From the NCBI RefSeq assembly GCF_020034665.1, contig NZ_JAIQDI010000002.1:1984001-2048000 (forward strand): DNA of 64,000 nt. Direction: 5' to 3'. The translations under genes were made by a program, and so were the position numbers. This document shows, one piece after another, positions 7,621 through 14,990 of the stretch (positions are counted from its first letter, which is position 1; the number at the start of each line of letters is the position of its first letter). The notes under the pieces were generated by a model. It saw nothing but the letters and a program-made list of their open reading frames with translations. It was not told the origin of the DNA and ran no database searches. The DNA comes from Niabella beijingensis (lineage in GTDB: Bacteria; Bacteroidota; Bacteroidia; Chitinophagales; Chitinophagaceae).

Positions 7621-8090
7621 GTGTAACATTCTATCAGGCGGCACTGGTGCTGCACATTATCGGCATTACGGTGATGGCCGGCACTTCATTTACCGACTTC
7701 ATCGCCTTCAGGGCTTTTGGCAAAGCCTATGGCGGCGACACCGGCAAAAGCTGGGTTTTAGCGCACTATCTCTATACGCTGCAACGCTTTTTAGGGATCG
7801 GGATGCTCCTCATCCTGGTGTCGGGCATTACCATGATGGTAAAGCTCCATGCCCTGTGGGGAGCACAGCTTTGGTTCCGTATAAAAATGGGCATACTGTT
7901 GCTGATCATCATCAACGGCCTGGGGCTGCGCCGTATACTGGGTACACGATTGAAGAAGATGATCGCAGAAGATAACGCCCAACCTGATAAGAACTGGAGT
8001 GGCCTTAAAAGAAATTTTGCGCTGGTGCAATTGATACAACTGCTGCTGTTCCTTATCATCTATATCCTCAGCGTTTTTAAATTCAATTAA
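7617..8090 (+). CDS. Four-helix integral membrane protein, tandem paralogue 1
   Basis: A 157-residue hydrophobic protein with four predicted membrane helices and a short basic loop (GTRLKKMIAEDN) before the last. The N-terminal helix contains LHIIGITVMAGTSFTDFIAF, which recurs in the next gene as LHVTGIVVMAGTTMIDCLTF; the LW.RIKM..L(L) segment in helix 3 is also shared. No cofactor motif other than His13 is conserved strongly enough to assign function; the LHxxG.xxxxG pattern recalls DUF2269/CopD-like membrane families, but I cannot name it. It overlaps the DoxX-like gene by four bases. Confidence 0.7.
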   Translation: MSVTFYQAALVLHIIGITVMAGTSFTDFIAFRAFGKAYGGDTGKSWVLAHYLYTLQRFLGIGMLLILVSGITMMVKLHALWGAQLWFRIKMGILLLIIINGLGLRRILGTRLKKMIAEDNAQPDKNWSGLKRNFALVQLIQLLLFLIIYILSVFKFN

Positions 8091-8121
8091 ACAGAACCTG
8101 TCTGTAAACGGATGAACCACT

Positions 8122-8601
8122 ATGAATACGCTTTTAATCCGCAGGATAATACTGGTGCTGCATGTGACAGGGATCGTAGTTATGGCCGGCACCACGATGA
8201 TCGACTGCCTCACATTTAATACCTTTTGGACACTTGCAGACGCTGATCAGCGCCGGGCGACCGGGCTGATACCGTTAATGGCCAGGTATGGAACATTTAT
8301 AAGGAGCGGCGCCATAACGATTATCCTTACCGGGATCGTATTATTGGTACTTGATAAACAGGTTCTGTGGAGCCGGTTGTGGTTTAAAATAAAAATGATA
8401 CTGGTTGCAGCTTTAATATTAAACGGGCTTCTTATTGGCAACAGGCAGGGGCACCGGCTTCGGGATGCAGTTATAACACACGCAGATGACTTTCTTCAGC
8501 ATACTACGGCCATAAGGGAAAACATGAACCGGTTTTATCCTGTTCAGCTAACCTTATTCTTTCTTATAATTCTGATCAGTATGTTGCGATCTGACCGATA
8601 G
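8122..8601 (+). CDS. Four-helix integral membrane protein, tandem paralogue 2
   Basis: A 159-residue paralogue of the preceding gene: same length, same four-helix layout, shared LHVTGIVVMAGT..ID motif in helix 1, LWFKIKMILVAALILNG in helix 3 and a hydrophobic C-terminus following a basic/acidic loop. It begins 31 bases after its partner, so it belongs to the same DoxX-like operon under the divergent MarR regulator. Two tandem diverged copies could form a heterodimer. Function unknown. Confidence 0.7.
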   Translation: MNTLLIRRIILVLHVTGIVVMAGTTMIDCLTFNTFWTLADADQRRATGLIPLMARYGTFIRSGAITIILTGIVLLVLDKQVLWSRLWFKIKMILVAALILNGLLIGNRQGHRLRDAVITHADDFLQHTTAIRENMNRFYPVQLTLFFLIILISMLRSDR

Positions 8602-8628
8602 ACCATGTTTCAGCATCCGCTGTGTTTG

Positions 8629-11100
8629 TCAGGGCAACCGGTCGGGCTGATAGCCCTTTGATCGCAGGAATGACAGGATCGCATCCAGGTGTTTATAAAA
8701 TTTATCCGTTCTCCGGTCATCGGTTCCGTAATGAATGAGTATGAAATTCCCGGACAGTCCTTTTTCCGCCTCCCGTTGTTTCAGCCGGTCCAGCAATTGC
8801 CCGCTGCTTTTATAATTGGGTTGCTCCGGCCAGGTATAGTCCGCATTGGTGCCGGTACCCGGTGTAAAATTGATGACCGTCAGCCCCTCGCCGGCGGCCC
8901 ATTCCGTTATTTTTTTATTGTACCATTCGTACGGCGGCAGGAACCATTTTCCTTTTTCAATCCCCAGGGCATGCAATTCATTATAGGCATTTTTCAGGTC
9001 TGCCGAAAATGCTTCATGGGTCACGAGCAGTGAATCCCGCTGCTTCCAGTCGTTATATAATAAATGTTTGTCGGAATGTGACGCGATGTAATGTCCGTCC
9101 TTTTTCAACTGCAACACCAGGGGCCGGAAAGCAGGATCACGCAGAAAATCTCCCGTAAAAAAGAAGCTGGCTTTTACACGATTTTTTTTCAGTACCGCAT
9201 TGATGTACGGTCCGCCCTCTCCGTTATCATGTGCGGAAAAGATCAGGTACACTTTTTTACCGGGGATACCTACAACCGCGCCTTCCTTATCGGTAACGAA
9301 TTGCTCTTCCTGATGTGCAGAAGCCTGCTGCCGCGAAAGATAATAGCTCAGACTGGCAGTTCCGTCCATGGTAGGTTCATTGCTGGAATAATCGCCGTAA
9401 TCATCATGATAAATCACCAGCGGCGACTGGAAGGCAGCGAATGTATCGGGCCTGTACAGTTTGATCCCGATAAGCTTATTCCAGATACTTCCGTAAATAG
9501 GTCCGTCCACAAGTCCTCCGGAGATCTTATAGCCATATAAATGCGTAAATGCAGAATGCGGATCTTTGGGCGCAACCCCCTGTTCGGGAAGATCACAGAT
9601 CATACTGGTTCCCCAGGGATTGCACCCCAGCAGCCAGTCGCGAAGGGCCGCCTCCAGTTCATCGTACTGATGATCCCCGCTGGCTTCTTTGTACAGGCTG
9701 ATCTGAGTAAGGATCGCTACTGTAAGATTATTGGAGCACCATATAAAAGGAACGCCCATCAGAAAAGGGTTTCCGGCCCCACGCTTTTTTACGCGTTCAA
9801 TACCGTCCTTCATAAAGGCGAGGTACTCTTTCGAATGGACGGCCTGCTTTGTTCCAAAATAATGGCCCAGGTTCACAAAGGGGTACCATTGGTAATGACG
9901 GGCCGTATCCGCCCCCATCCACGGCGTCACCGGCTCCTTCCGGGCAAAGCCGATAGCTTCCTGCAGATAATCCTGTTTTTTGTCTATTCCATAAAGTGCC
10001 AGTGCTGCCAGCTCCATATCATCCACATAGTTATCCTCTTCATAGAAATAAGGAGCACCGAAGGGGATCGTCTGGTTATTTCCCGGATATTTTTTTCCGA
10101 AGGCATAGGCCTCCTTTGCCTTTGCTGCCAGTTCTTTTGCAAATGCCGGGTCGCGGGCTTCCAGCAATTGCGCGCCCAGCGCAAAAGCTGATGCGAACTT
10201 GCCGGCACTGGAAGCAACACCTGTGGTCCTGTTCTGGTATTTAGGCCCCTGCGGTTTGCCGGAAATAAAATAGACCGGCCGGCTCAATCCCATATTGGTC
10301 GCGTATTTCACGGTATCCTTTGTGGGCAGCCGCATTCCGCGGTGATCCCGGTCGTCCGCGATCTGATTGTAATATTCTTCTTTCCCGGGGTTCATTTTAA
10401 CCATCCATTCCAGCCCCCAGCGCGCCTCATCCAGGATATCAGGAATACCGTTGCTGCCCTTTCTTCCGGCCGCATCATAATGATCACCAAAGCTTCCGGG
10501 GTTTTTCATATAGGCAAAAAGCAATTGAAACGTGGCATTGGCAGACGTAGGCAGGTATTGCAGGTAATCCGAAGCATCGTGCCAGCCGCCGGCCACATCG
10601 ATCCGGGTGGAATCCTTGCTTTTGTCATTATGATATACGATAAACCCGTCCGCCGTATGACAGCTGTCATCCAGGAACGGATTGTATCTGGAGCGCTGTT
10701 GCCGCATATAGTTCAGGATAAAATCCGCGGTGCCGTCGTAAACGCGGTTGCTGACCGGAAAAGCAGGGGATACCACATCCCCTGCCTTTATATAATAGCG
10801 GCCGGGTTTGCGGAAGGCCGAAAAATCCAGGCGGAAGCCTGTTTTAAAAGCAGCATAAGCCGGAAATGACCGCACCTTGTTCCCGGTAAAGACAACCGCC
10901 CCTGTAGCGGCATCCACAAGTGAAAAAGAAGAACAGCGGATGGCAGCTTTCGATACCAGAACGGCCACTTTTACATCCTGCTCCGTATAGCCCAGCTGGT
11001 TGATCCGGATCCAGGACTGACCTCCTGCTACTCCGCCTGTAATTATACCTAGGGTCCAAAGCAGCACTTTCTTCAATAGCGGTTGTATATATCCAGGCAT
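8629..11100 (-). CDS. GH9 endoglucanase fused to polysaccharide deacetylase-like domain
   Basis: An 823-residue secreted enzyme. After a signal peptide (about 1-27) comes an Ig-like CelD_N domain (IRINQLGYTEQDVKVAVL, about 31-115), then a GH9 (alpha/alpha)6 barrel to about 590. The GH9 nucleophile-side pair is GGWHDASDY (Asp175 and Asp178, usual DAGD), and the catalytic acid is Glu575 in SSNEPTMDG. The last 200 residues are a NodB-fold domain: Asp625 in FSAHDNGEGG replaces the standard TFDD motif, and HSDKH (His675, His679) keeps the metal ligands, followed by FLPPYEWYN. The second domain has lost the usual first Asp (catalytic base position) and may be altered in activity. The two-domain order is, to my knowledge, found in other Bacteroidota. 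Likely role: breakdown of a beta-glucan outside the inner membrane. Confidence 0.85.
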   Translation of the reverse strand: MPGYIQPLLKKVLLWTLGIITGGVAGGQSWIRINQLGYTEQDVKVAVLVSKAAIRCSSFSLVDAATGAVVFTGNKVRSFPAYAAFKTGFRLDFSAFRKPGRYYIKAGDVVSPAFPVSNRVYDGTADFILNYMRQQRSRYNPFLDDSCHTADGFIVYHNDKSKDSTRIDVAGGWHDASDYLQYLPTSANATFQLLFAYMKNPGSFGDHYDAAGRKGSNGIPDILDEARWGLEWMVKMNPGKEEYYNQIADDRDHRGMRLPTKDTVKYATNMGLSRPVYFISGKPQGPKYQNRTTGVASSAGKFASAFALGAQLLEARDPAFAKELAAKAKEAYAFGKKYPGNNQTIPFGAPYFYEEDNYVDDMELAALALYGIDKKQDYLQEAIGFARKEPVTPWMGADTARHYQWYPFVNLGHYFGTKQAVHSKEYLAFMKDGIERVKKRGAGNPFLMGVPFIWCSNNLTVAILTQISLYKEASGDHQYDELEAALRDWLLGCNPWGTSMICDLPEQGVAPKDPHSAFTHLYGYKISGGLVDGPIYGSIWNKLIGIKLYRPDTFAAFQSPLVIYHDDYGDYSSNEPTMDGTASLSYYLSRQQASAHQEEQFVTDKEGAVVGIPGKKVYLIFSAHDNGEGGPYINAVLKKNRVKASFFFTGDFLRDPAFRPLVLQLKKDGHYIASHSDKHLLYNDWKQRDSLLVTHEAFSADLKNAYNELHALGIEKGKWFLPPYEWYNKKITEWAAGEGLTVINFTPGTGTNADYTWPEQPNYKSSGQLLDRLKQREAEKGLSGNFILIHYGTDDRRTDKFYKHLDAILSFLRSKGYQPDRLP

Positions 11101-11156
11101 TAAAAGTTATTTTTTAATATTTTATAAGTAGGTTTGTTGAAATATTTTAGAGGCGC

Positions 11157-11966
11157 ATGAACGAATATTACAAAGATAAGGTGGTAGTGATTACCGGAGG
11201 AACCGACGGTATCGGCCGGGCGCTTGTAGACATATTACTGGGATTCGGGGCTAAAGTGGCCACCTGTGGGCGCAGTCATGATAAATTATATGCCCTGCAG
11301 GCAACACATCCTTCGTCTTTTTTGCATACGCTGGTTGCGGATGTAAGCATAGAAACGGAGTGCCAGCGGTTTATCGATTCTACTATTGAAGTATTTGGCG
11401 CAATAGACATCCTTATCAATAATGCAGGTATCAGTATGCGGGGGCTTTTTAAGGACCTTGAAGTGAGCGTGATCCGGAAGCTGATGGATGTCAACTTTTA
11501 TGGTTCGGTATATTGCACCAAGTTTGCATTGCCCGCGCTGATCAAAAACAAAGGGACCATTGTGGGCATCTCCTCCATCGCCGGTTACCGTGGTCTGCCG
11601 GGAAGAACAGGCTATTCTTCCAGCAAATTTGCCCTTCAGGGCTTCCTGGAATGCCTGATGACAGAACTGAAGGACGATAATGTGCATGTAATGTGGGTGA
11701 GCCCGGGATTTACGGCTTCCAGTATCCGGGACAATGCCCTGAATGATAAAGGTGAAAAACAAAAAGAAAACCCCATGGATGAGGGGAAAATGATGACCGC
11801 TGCGGAAGCAGCATTGCGGATCCTGAAGGCCATAAAAAACAAAAAGCGAACCATTGTAATGACGACCACCGGAAAAGAAACCGTTTTTCTCAATAAATTC
11901 TTCCCCTCGCTGGCGGACAGGCTGGTTCACAAATTTTACTTCAAAAACAAAGAGTTGATAAAATAG
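11157..11966 (+). CDS. SDR-family oxidoreductase
   Basis: The 269-residue classical-length SDR has TGGTDGIG at 13-20, NNAG at 88-91, Ser140 in GISSIAG and Tyr153/Lys157 in GYSSSKFAL. The arrangement after the Rossmann core (WVSPGFTASSIRDNAL) and a C-terminal basic tail resemble the DHRS7/dehydrogenase-reductase subgroup acting on lipophilic substrates. It stands 65 bases upstream of the S-adenosylmethionine hydrolase gene on the same strand and may be co-transcribed, though no functional link is obvious. The cofactor is likely NADP(H) (CGRSHDKL after beta-2). Confidence 0.85.
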   Translation: MNEYYKDKVVVITGGTDGIGRALVDILLGFGAKVATCGRSHDKLYALQATHPSSFLHTLVADVSIETECQRFIDSTIEVFGAIDILINNAGISMRGLFKDLEVSVIRKLMDVNFYGSVYCTKFALPALIKNKGTIVGISSIAGYRGLPGRTGYSSSKFALQGFLECLMTELKDDNVHVMWVSPGFTASSIRDNALNDKGEKQKENPMDEGKMMTAAEAALRILKAIKNKKRTIVMTTTGKETVFLNKFFPSLADRLVHKFYFKNKELIK

Positions 11967-12031
11967 TAAATGGTCGCTTACTTTGCAGGATATATCCGTA
12001 ACAAAAAACAAGTGAATCTACAGCGCAGGAA

Positions 12032-12859
12032 ATGAATTTTGTAACATTAACATCCGATATTGGCTACCAGGATTATTTAGTGGGTGCGGTAAAGGCCCAA
12101 TTGTTACAAGTAAATGCAGACCTGCATCTGGTGGATATCTCCCACAACATCACCCCTTTTAATTTTCCCCAGGCCTCCTATGTTTGCAGGGGGGCTTTTA
12201 AAAATTTCCCGGAATTTACCTTCCATCTCATCCTGGTGAACCTTTTTGGCACCCGGCCGGAAAACCTGCTGGTGGCCTTTCATAAGAACCAGTACATCAT
12301 CTGTGCCGACAACGGGCTGCTGAGCATGATCCTGGAGGAAAAACCCGATATCATTATCGGCGTTCCGCTGGAAAAAAAGGCGGTGAAGAATACGCTCTAT
12401 GTAACCGAAGTAATGGCCCGTACAGTGGAGCGGCTGGTAAACGGGGAATCGATACAAAAGATCGGCATACCCGACTTTAATTTCAGGGAAAAGAACCCCC
12501 TGCAGCCCCTGGTAAACAGCAATTATATCGAAGGACAGATCATCTTTATCGACAATTTTGAGAACGTTATTGTAAATATCACCCGGGAACAGTTCGAGGA
12601 GCAACGTAACGGCCGCACGTTTAAGATCGTTTTTAAAAGGGATGAGATGATCGATAAGATCTCAGAATCCTATGCCGATGTGCGGGAAGGCGATAAACTG
12701 GCGCTTTTTAACAGCGCCGGCTACCTGGAAATCGCTATCAACAAGGGGAATGCCGCTGGCTTATTCGGGCTAAAGGGGTTTTCAGACAAGGCCAGCCAGT
12801 CGTCCAATATCATGCAAAACCAGCTCTTATACCAGACCGTACGGATCTATTTCGAATAA
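12032..12859 (+). CDS. S-adenosyl-L-methionine hydrolase (adenosine-forming), DUF62 family
   Basis: The 275-residue protein belongs to the SAM hydroxide adenosyltransferase/chlorinase/fluorinase family. N-terminal motif TLTSDIGYQDYLVGAVKAQLL (by position 5-25) includes the Asp that binds the ribose, VDISHNITPF follows at about 35-44, and the C-terminal domain starts IIFIDNFENVIVNI with the DxFxNxxxN pattern. Most members cleave SAM to adenosine and methionine with water; there is no insertion loop of the fluorinase kind, so halogenation is improbable. It is free-standing behind an SDR gene. Physiological purpose in bacteria is poorly understood. Confidence 0.85.
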   Translation: MNFVTLTSDIGYQDYLVGAVKAQLLQVNADLHLVDISHNITPFNFPQASYVCRGAFKNFPEFTFHLILVNLFGTRPENLLVAFHKNQYIICADNGLLSMILEEKPDIIIGVPLEKKAVKNTLYVTEVMARTVERLVNGESIQKIGIPDFNFREKNPLQPLVNSNYIEGQIIFIDNFENVIVNITREQFEEQRNGRTFKIVFKRDEMIDKISESYADVREGDKLALFNSAGYLEIAINKGNAAGLFGLKGFSDKASQSSNIMQNQLLYQTVRIYFE

Positions 12860-12931
12860 CTGCAAGCCATCAGCTTTGAGCAGTCAGCCCCGCTTTTCCC
12901 TATTCCCTGTTCACTTTCCGGCCCTTTCCCT

Positions 12932-13315
12932 CTACTTCGTTTCGAACCACACCGGTTTCTGTTCATCCCAGCTGCCGCCATAATTGATAAATAATTGTTC
13001 CCCTGCTTCAATATCCCGTACCGTCCGGATCGCTATGGAATTTGTAGTATAATCCATTTCATATTCACAGTTGGCAGAATAGGAATGATTGTAAACGGAA
13101 ACCCATCCCAGGGCCAGCGCACACTGGTCGCTGTTGCTTCCCCATTCAAAAATATAATCATGCAGCTGCGTTTGATCCAGCAACTCCCGTTCCCGCTGCG
13201 TCATCACGATCACCGGCGCTATTTCAATAACGGAACCTGCGGTAACGGGCGAACCGGTAAATACCCCCTTTCCCATTTCCACGGTTGCGGCAATATATAA
13301 ACAAGGTGCAATCAC
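12932..13315 (-). CDS. Minimal SET-domain protein methyltransferase
   Basis: At 127 residues this is little more than a bare SET domain. Visible hallmarks: MGKGVFT (14-20, SAM-binding GxG), YNHSYSANCEY (75-85, the NHSxxxNC motif that forms the pseudoknot) and DIEAGEQLFINYGG (101-114) with the catalytic Tyr112. SET enzymes methylate lysines in proteins; the partner here cannot be told. It is convergent with the SAM hydrolase gene (72-base gap) and divergent from mgtE. Single-domain SET proteins of this size occur sporadically in bacteria. Confidence 0.85.
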   Translation of the reverse strand: MIAPCLYIAATVEMGKGVFTGSPVTAGSVIEIAPVIVMTQRERELLDQTQLHDYIFEWGSNSDQCALALGWVSVYNHSYSANCEYEMDYTTNSIAIRTVRDIEAGEQLFINYGGSWDEQKPVWFETK

Positions 13316-13501
13316 TCCGGCTGTTTTGTCTTTTGAAAAACTGTTTTCATAAAAAATTAATAGTCAAAAATCGGAAATCTTTACTTACAAAACTTCTTTT
13401 TTACCGCCCAATTACGCCTGAAATCTTCCGGGCGGATAAATGGGCGGCGGAACGGAAAATTTTTCACCCCGTTTGTTGAATAGGGTATAAAAAATTTTAT
13501 G

Positions 13502-13509
13502 TACGTTTG
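13502..13509 (+). promoter_or_regulatory. -7 promoter box abutting the mgtE start codon
   Basis: TACGTTTG fits TAnnTTTG and ends only 4 bases before the ATG at 13514. Transcription normally starts about 5-7 bases after this box, which would give a leaderless or nearly leaderless mgtE mRNA. TTG at 13476-13478 could be the -33 element, with a slightly long spacing of 23. Confidence 0.5.
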
Positions 13510-13513
13510 ACGC

Positions 13514-14908
13514 ATGTCTTTTGAAGCGGAAGATAAAACACTGGTAGAATCTTTTAAAGAGGTCATCGCCACGGAAGACAAACTGGACATTAAGAAATTC
13601 CTGGATGCCCAGAATATTACGGATGTGGTTGACCTCATCTACGAAATGCCGGAATTCGACAGTCAGATCATTGCAAACATGTCGATGCACCGGGCGGCCA
13701 GCGTTTTTAAACTACTGGAGACAAGCAATCAGAAAGACATCATCCATAAACTTCCTCCCAGTAAAGCAGCAGAGCTGCTCAACGACCTTCCGGCGGATGA
13801 CCGTACGGATTTTCTGGAAGAATTACCCTCCGGTGCGGTCCGCGAGCTCATCAAATTGCTGGATCCGGAAGAACGCAAGATCACCCTGTCCCTGCTGGGC
13901 TACCCTGAAAACAGCATCGGGCGGTTGATGAACCCCGATTATGTTTATGTGTACCCCTACAATACGGTGGCAGAGGTTTTTGATACCATCCGTAAATATG
14001 GAAAGAACAGTGAGGCCATCAACGTGATTTATATCATCAATCATAAGGGCGAACTGCTGGATGATATCCGGATCGGTGAGTTTATCCTAAGCGCTGCGGA
14101 TACGCTGGTCTCCGACCTTATGGATGAGCGCCGGGTGATCTCCCTGAATGCATACGACGACCAGGAAACGGCCAGTGAGGTGTTCAAAATGAACAACCGG
14201 ATCGCATTGCCCGTAGTAAGCCAGAGCAATAAGCTGCTGGGTATCGTTACCATCGATGATGTGTTATGGGTAGCAACGGAAGAGTACAGCGAGGACATGC
14301 AGAAAATGGGGGGTACGCAGGCTTTTGAAGAGCCCTACCTGGACATCAAACTTTTTAAACTGTATAAAAAACGCGTGGGCTGGCTCATTATCCTGTTCCT
14401 GAGTGAAATGCTTACAGCGACGGCCATGCAGTTTTTTGAGGTGGAAATTGAGAAAGCGACCCTGCTGGCTCTTTTTGTTCCGCTGATCATGAGCAGTGGC
14501 GGTAACAGCGGCTCACAGGCTTCCACGCTGATCATCCAGGCCATGACCCTGGGGGAAGTTACCATTGCCGACTGGTGGCGTGTAATGCGCCGCGAGTTAC
14601 TTTCCGGTCTGATGCTGGGGTTAACCCTGGGAACCATCGGACTTTTGCGCATCATGCTCTGGCAGCGGCTGCATTTATACGACTATGGCCAGCACTGGCT
14701 GCTGGTAGGCATCACTATTTTCTTTACGCTGATCGGTATTGTGCTGTGGGGAAGTGTGATCGGTTCCATGCTGCCCATCGTATTAAAACGTCTTAAACTC
14801 GACCCTGCTACCTCCTCTGCTCCTTTTGTAGCTACACTGGTGGATGTAACGGGCATTATCATTTATTTTTCTGTAGCCTATATGGTACTGAAGGGAACAC
14901 TCCTTTAA
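13514..14908 (+). CDS. mgtE: Magnesium transporter MgtE
   Basis: The 464-residue protein has the full MgtE order: superhelical N domain (about 20-130, with HRAASVFKLLE and LPADDRTDFLEEL), two CBS domains (about 135-255, including GRLMNPDYVYVYP and VVSQSNKLLGIVTIDDVL), a connecting plug helix, and five membrane helices (about 285-464) with the pore segment LIMSSGGNSGSQASTL. MgtE is a homodimeric Mg2+ channel gated by Mg2+ binding to the N and CBS domains. Length is normal. It is divergent from the SET gene and followed by the glmS region palindrome. Confidence 0.95.
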   Translation: MSFEAEDKTLVESFKEVIATEDKLDIKKFLDAQNITDVVDLIYEMPEFDSQIIANMSMHRAASVFKLLETSNQKDIIHKLPPSKAAELLNDLPADDRTDFLEELPSGAVRELIKLLDPEERKITLSLLGYPENSIGRLMNPDYVYVYPYNTVAEVFDTIRKYGKNSEAINVIYIINHKGELLDDIRIGEFILSAADTLVSDLMDERRVISLNAYDDQETASEVFKMNNRIALPVVSQSNKLLGIVTIDDVLWVATEEYSEDMQKMGGTQAFEEPYLDIKLFKLYKKRVGWLIILFLSEMLTATAMQFFEVEIEKATLLALFVPLIMSSGGNSGSQASTLIIQAMTLGEVTIADWWRVMRRELLSGLMLGLTLGTIGLLRIMLWQRLHLYDYGQHWLLVGITIFFTLIGIVLWGSVIGSMLPIVLKRLKLDPATSSAPFVATLVDVTGIIIYFSVAYMVLKGTLL

Positions 14909-14926
14909 ACAATAATTTAATAAAGA

Positions 14927-14944
14927 TGCGCAATCGATTGCGCA
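14927..14944. promoter_or_regulatory. Perfect 18-nt palindrome, LacI-type operator candidate before glmS
   Basis: TGCGCAATCGATTGCGCA is an exact palindrome with a central CG, the form recognised by LacI-family repressors. It lies 46 bases upstream of the glmS start and just before TACTTTCG (14955-14962), a near match to the -7 box, so it would overlap the promoter. It could alternatively form a hairpin ending mgtE transcription, since AAATTTTATTT follows. Confidence 0.5.
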
Positions 14945-14990
14945 AAATTTTATTTACTTTCGTCCTCTTTACTAAAAAATAATAAACATC

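Noticed and set aside
9541..10191. Plus-strand ORF opposite the GH9 enzyme
   Set aside because: Shadow frame of a gene with intact catalytic motifs.
11286..12011. Minus-strand ORF (241 codons) opposite an SDR gene
   Set aside because: Shadow of the SDR, which carries all catalytic motifs.
14909..14990. glmS ribozyme
   Set aside because: Only 82 bases lie between mgtE and glmS, dominated by the palindrome; the ribozyme core needs about 150 bases and is not known in this phylum.
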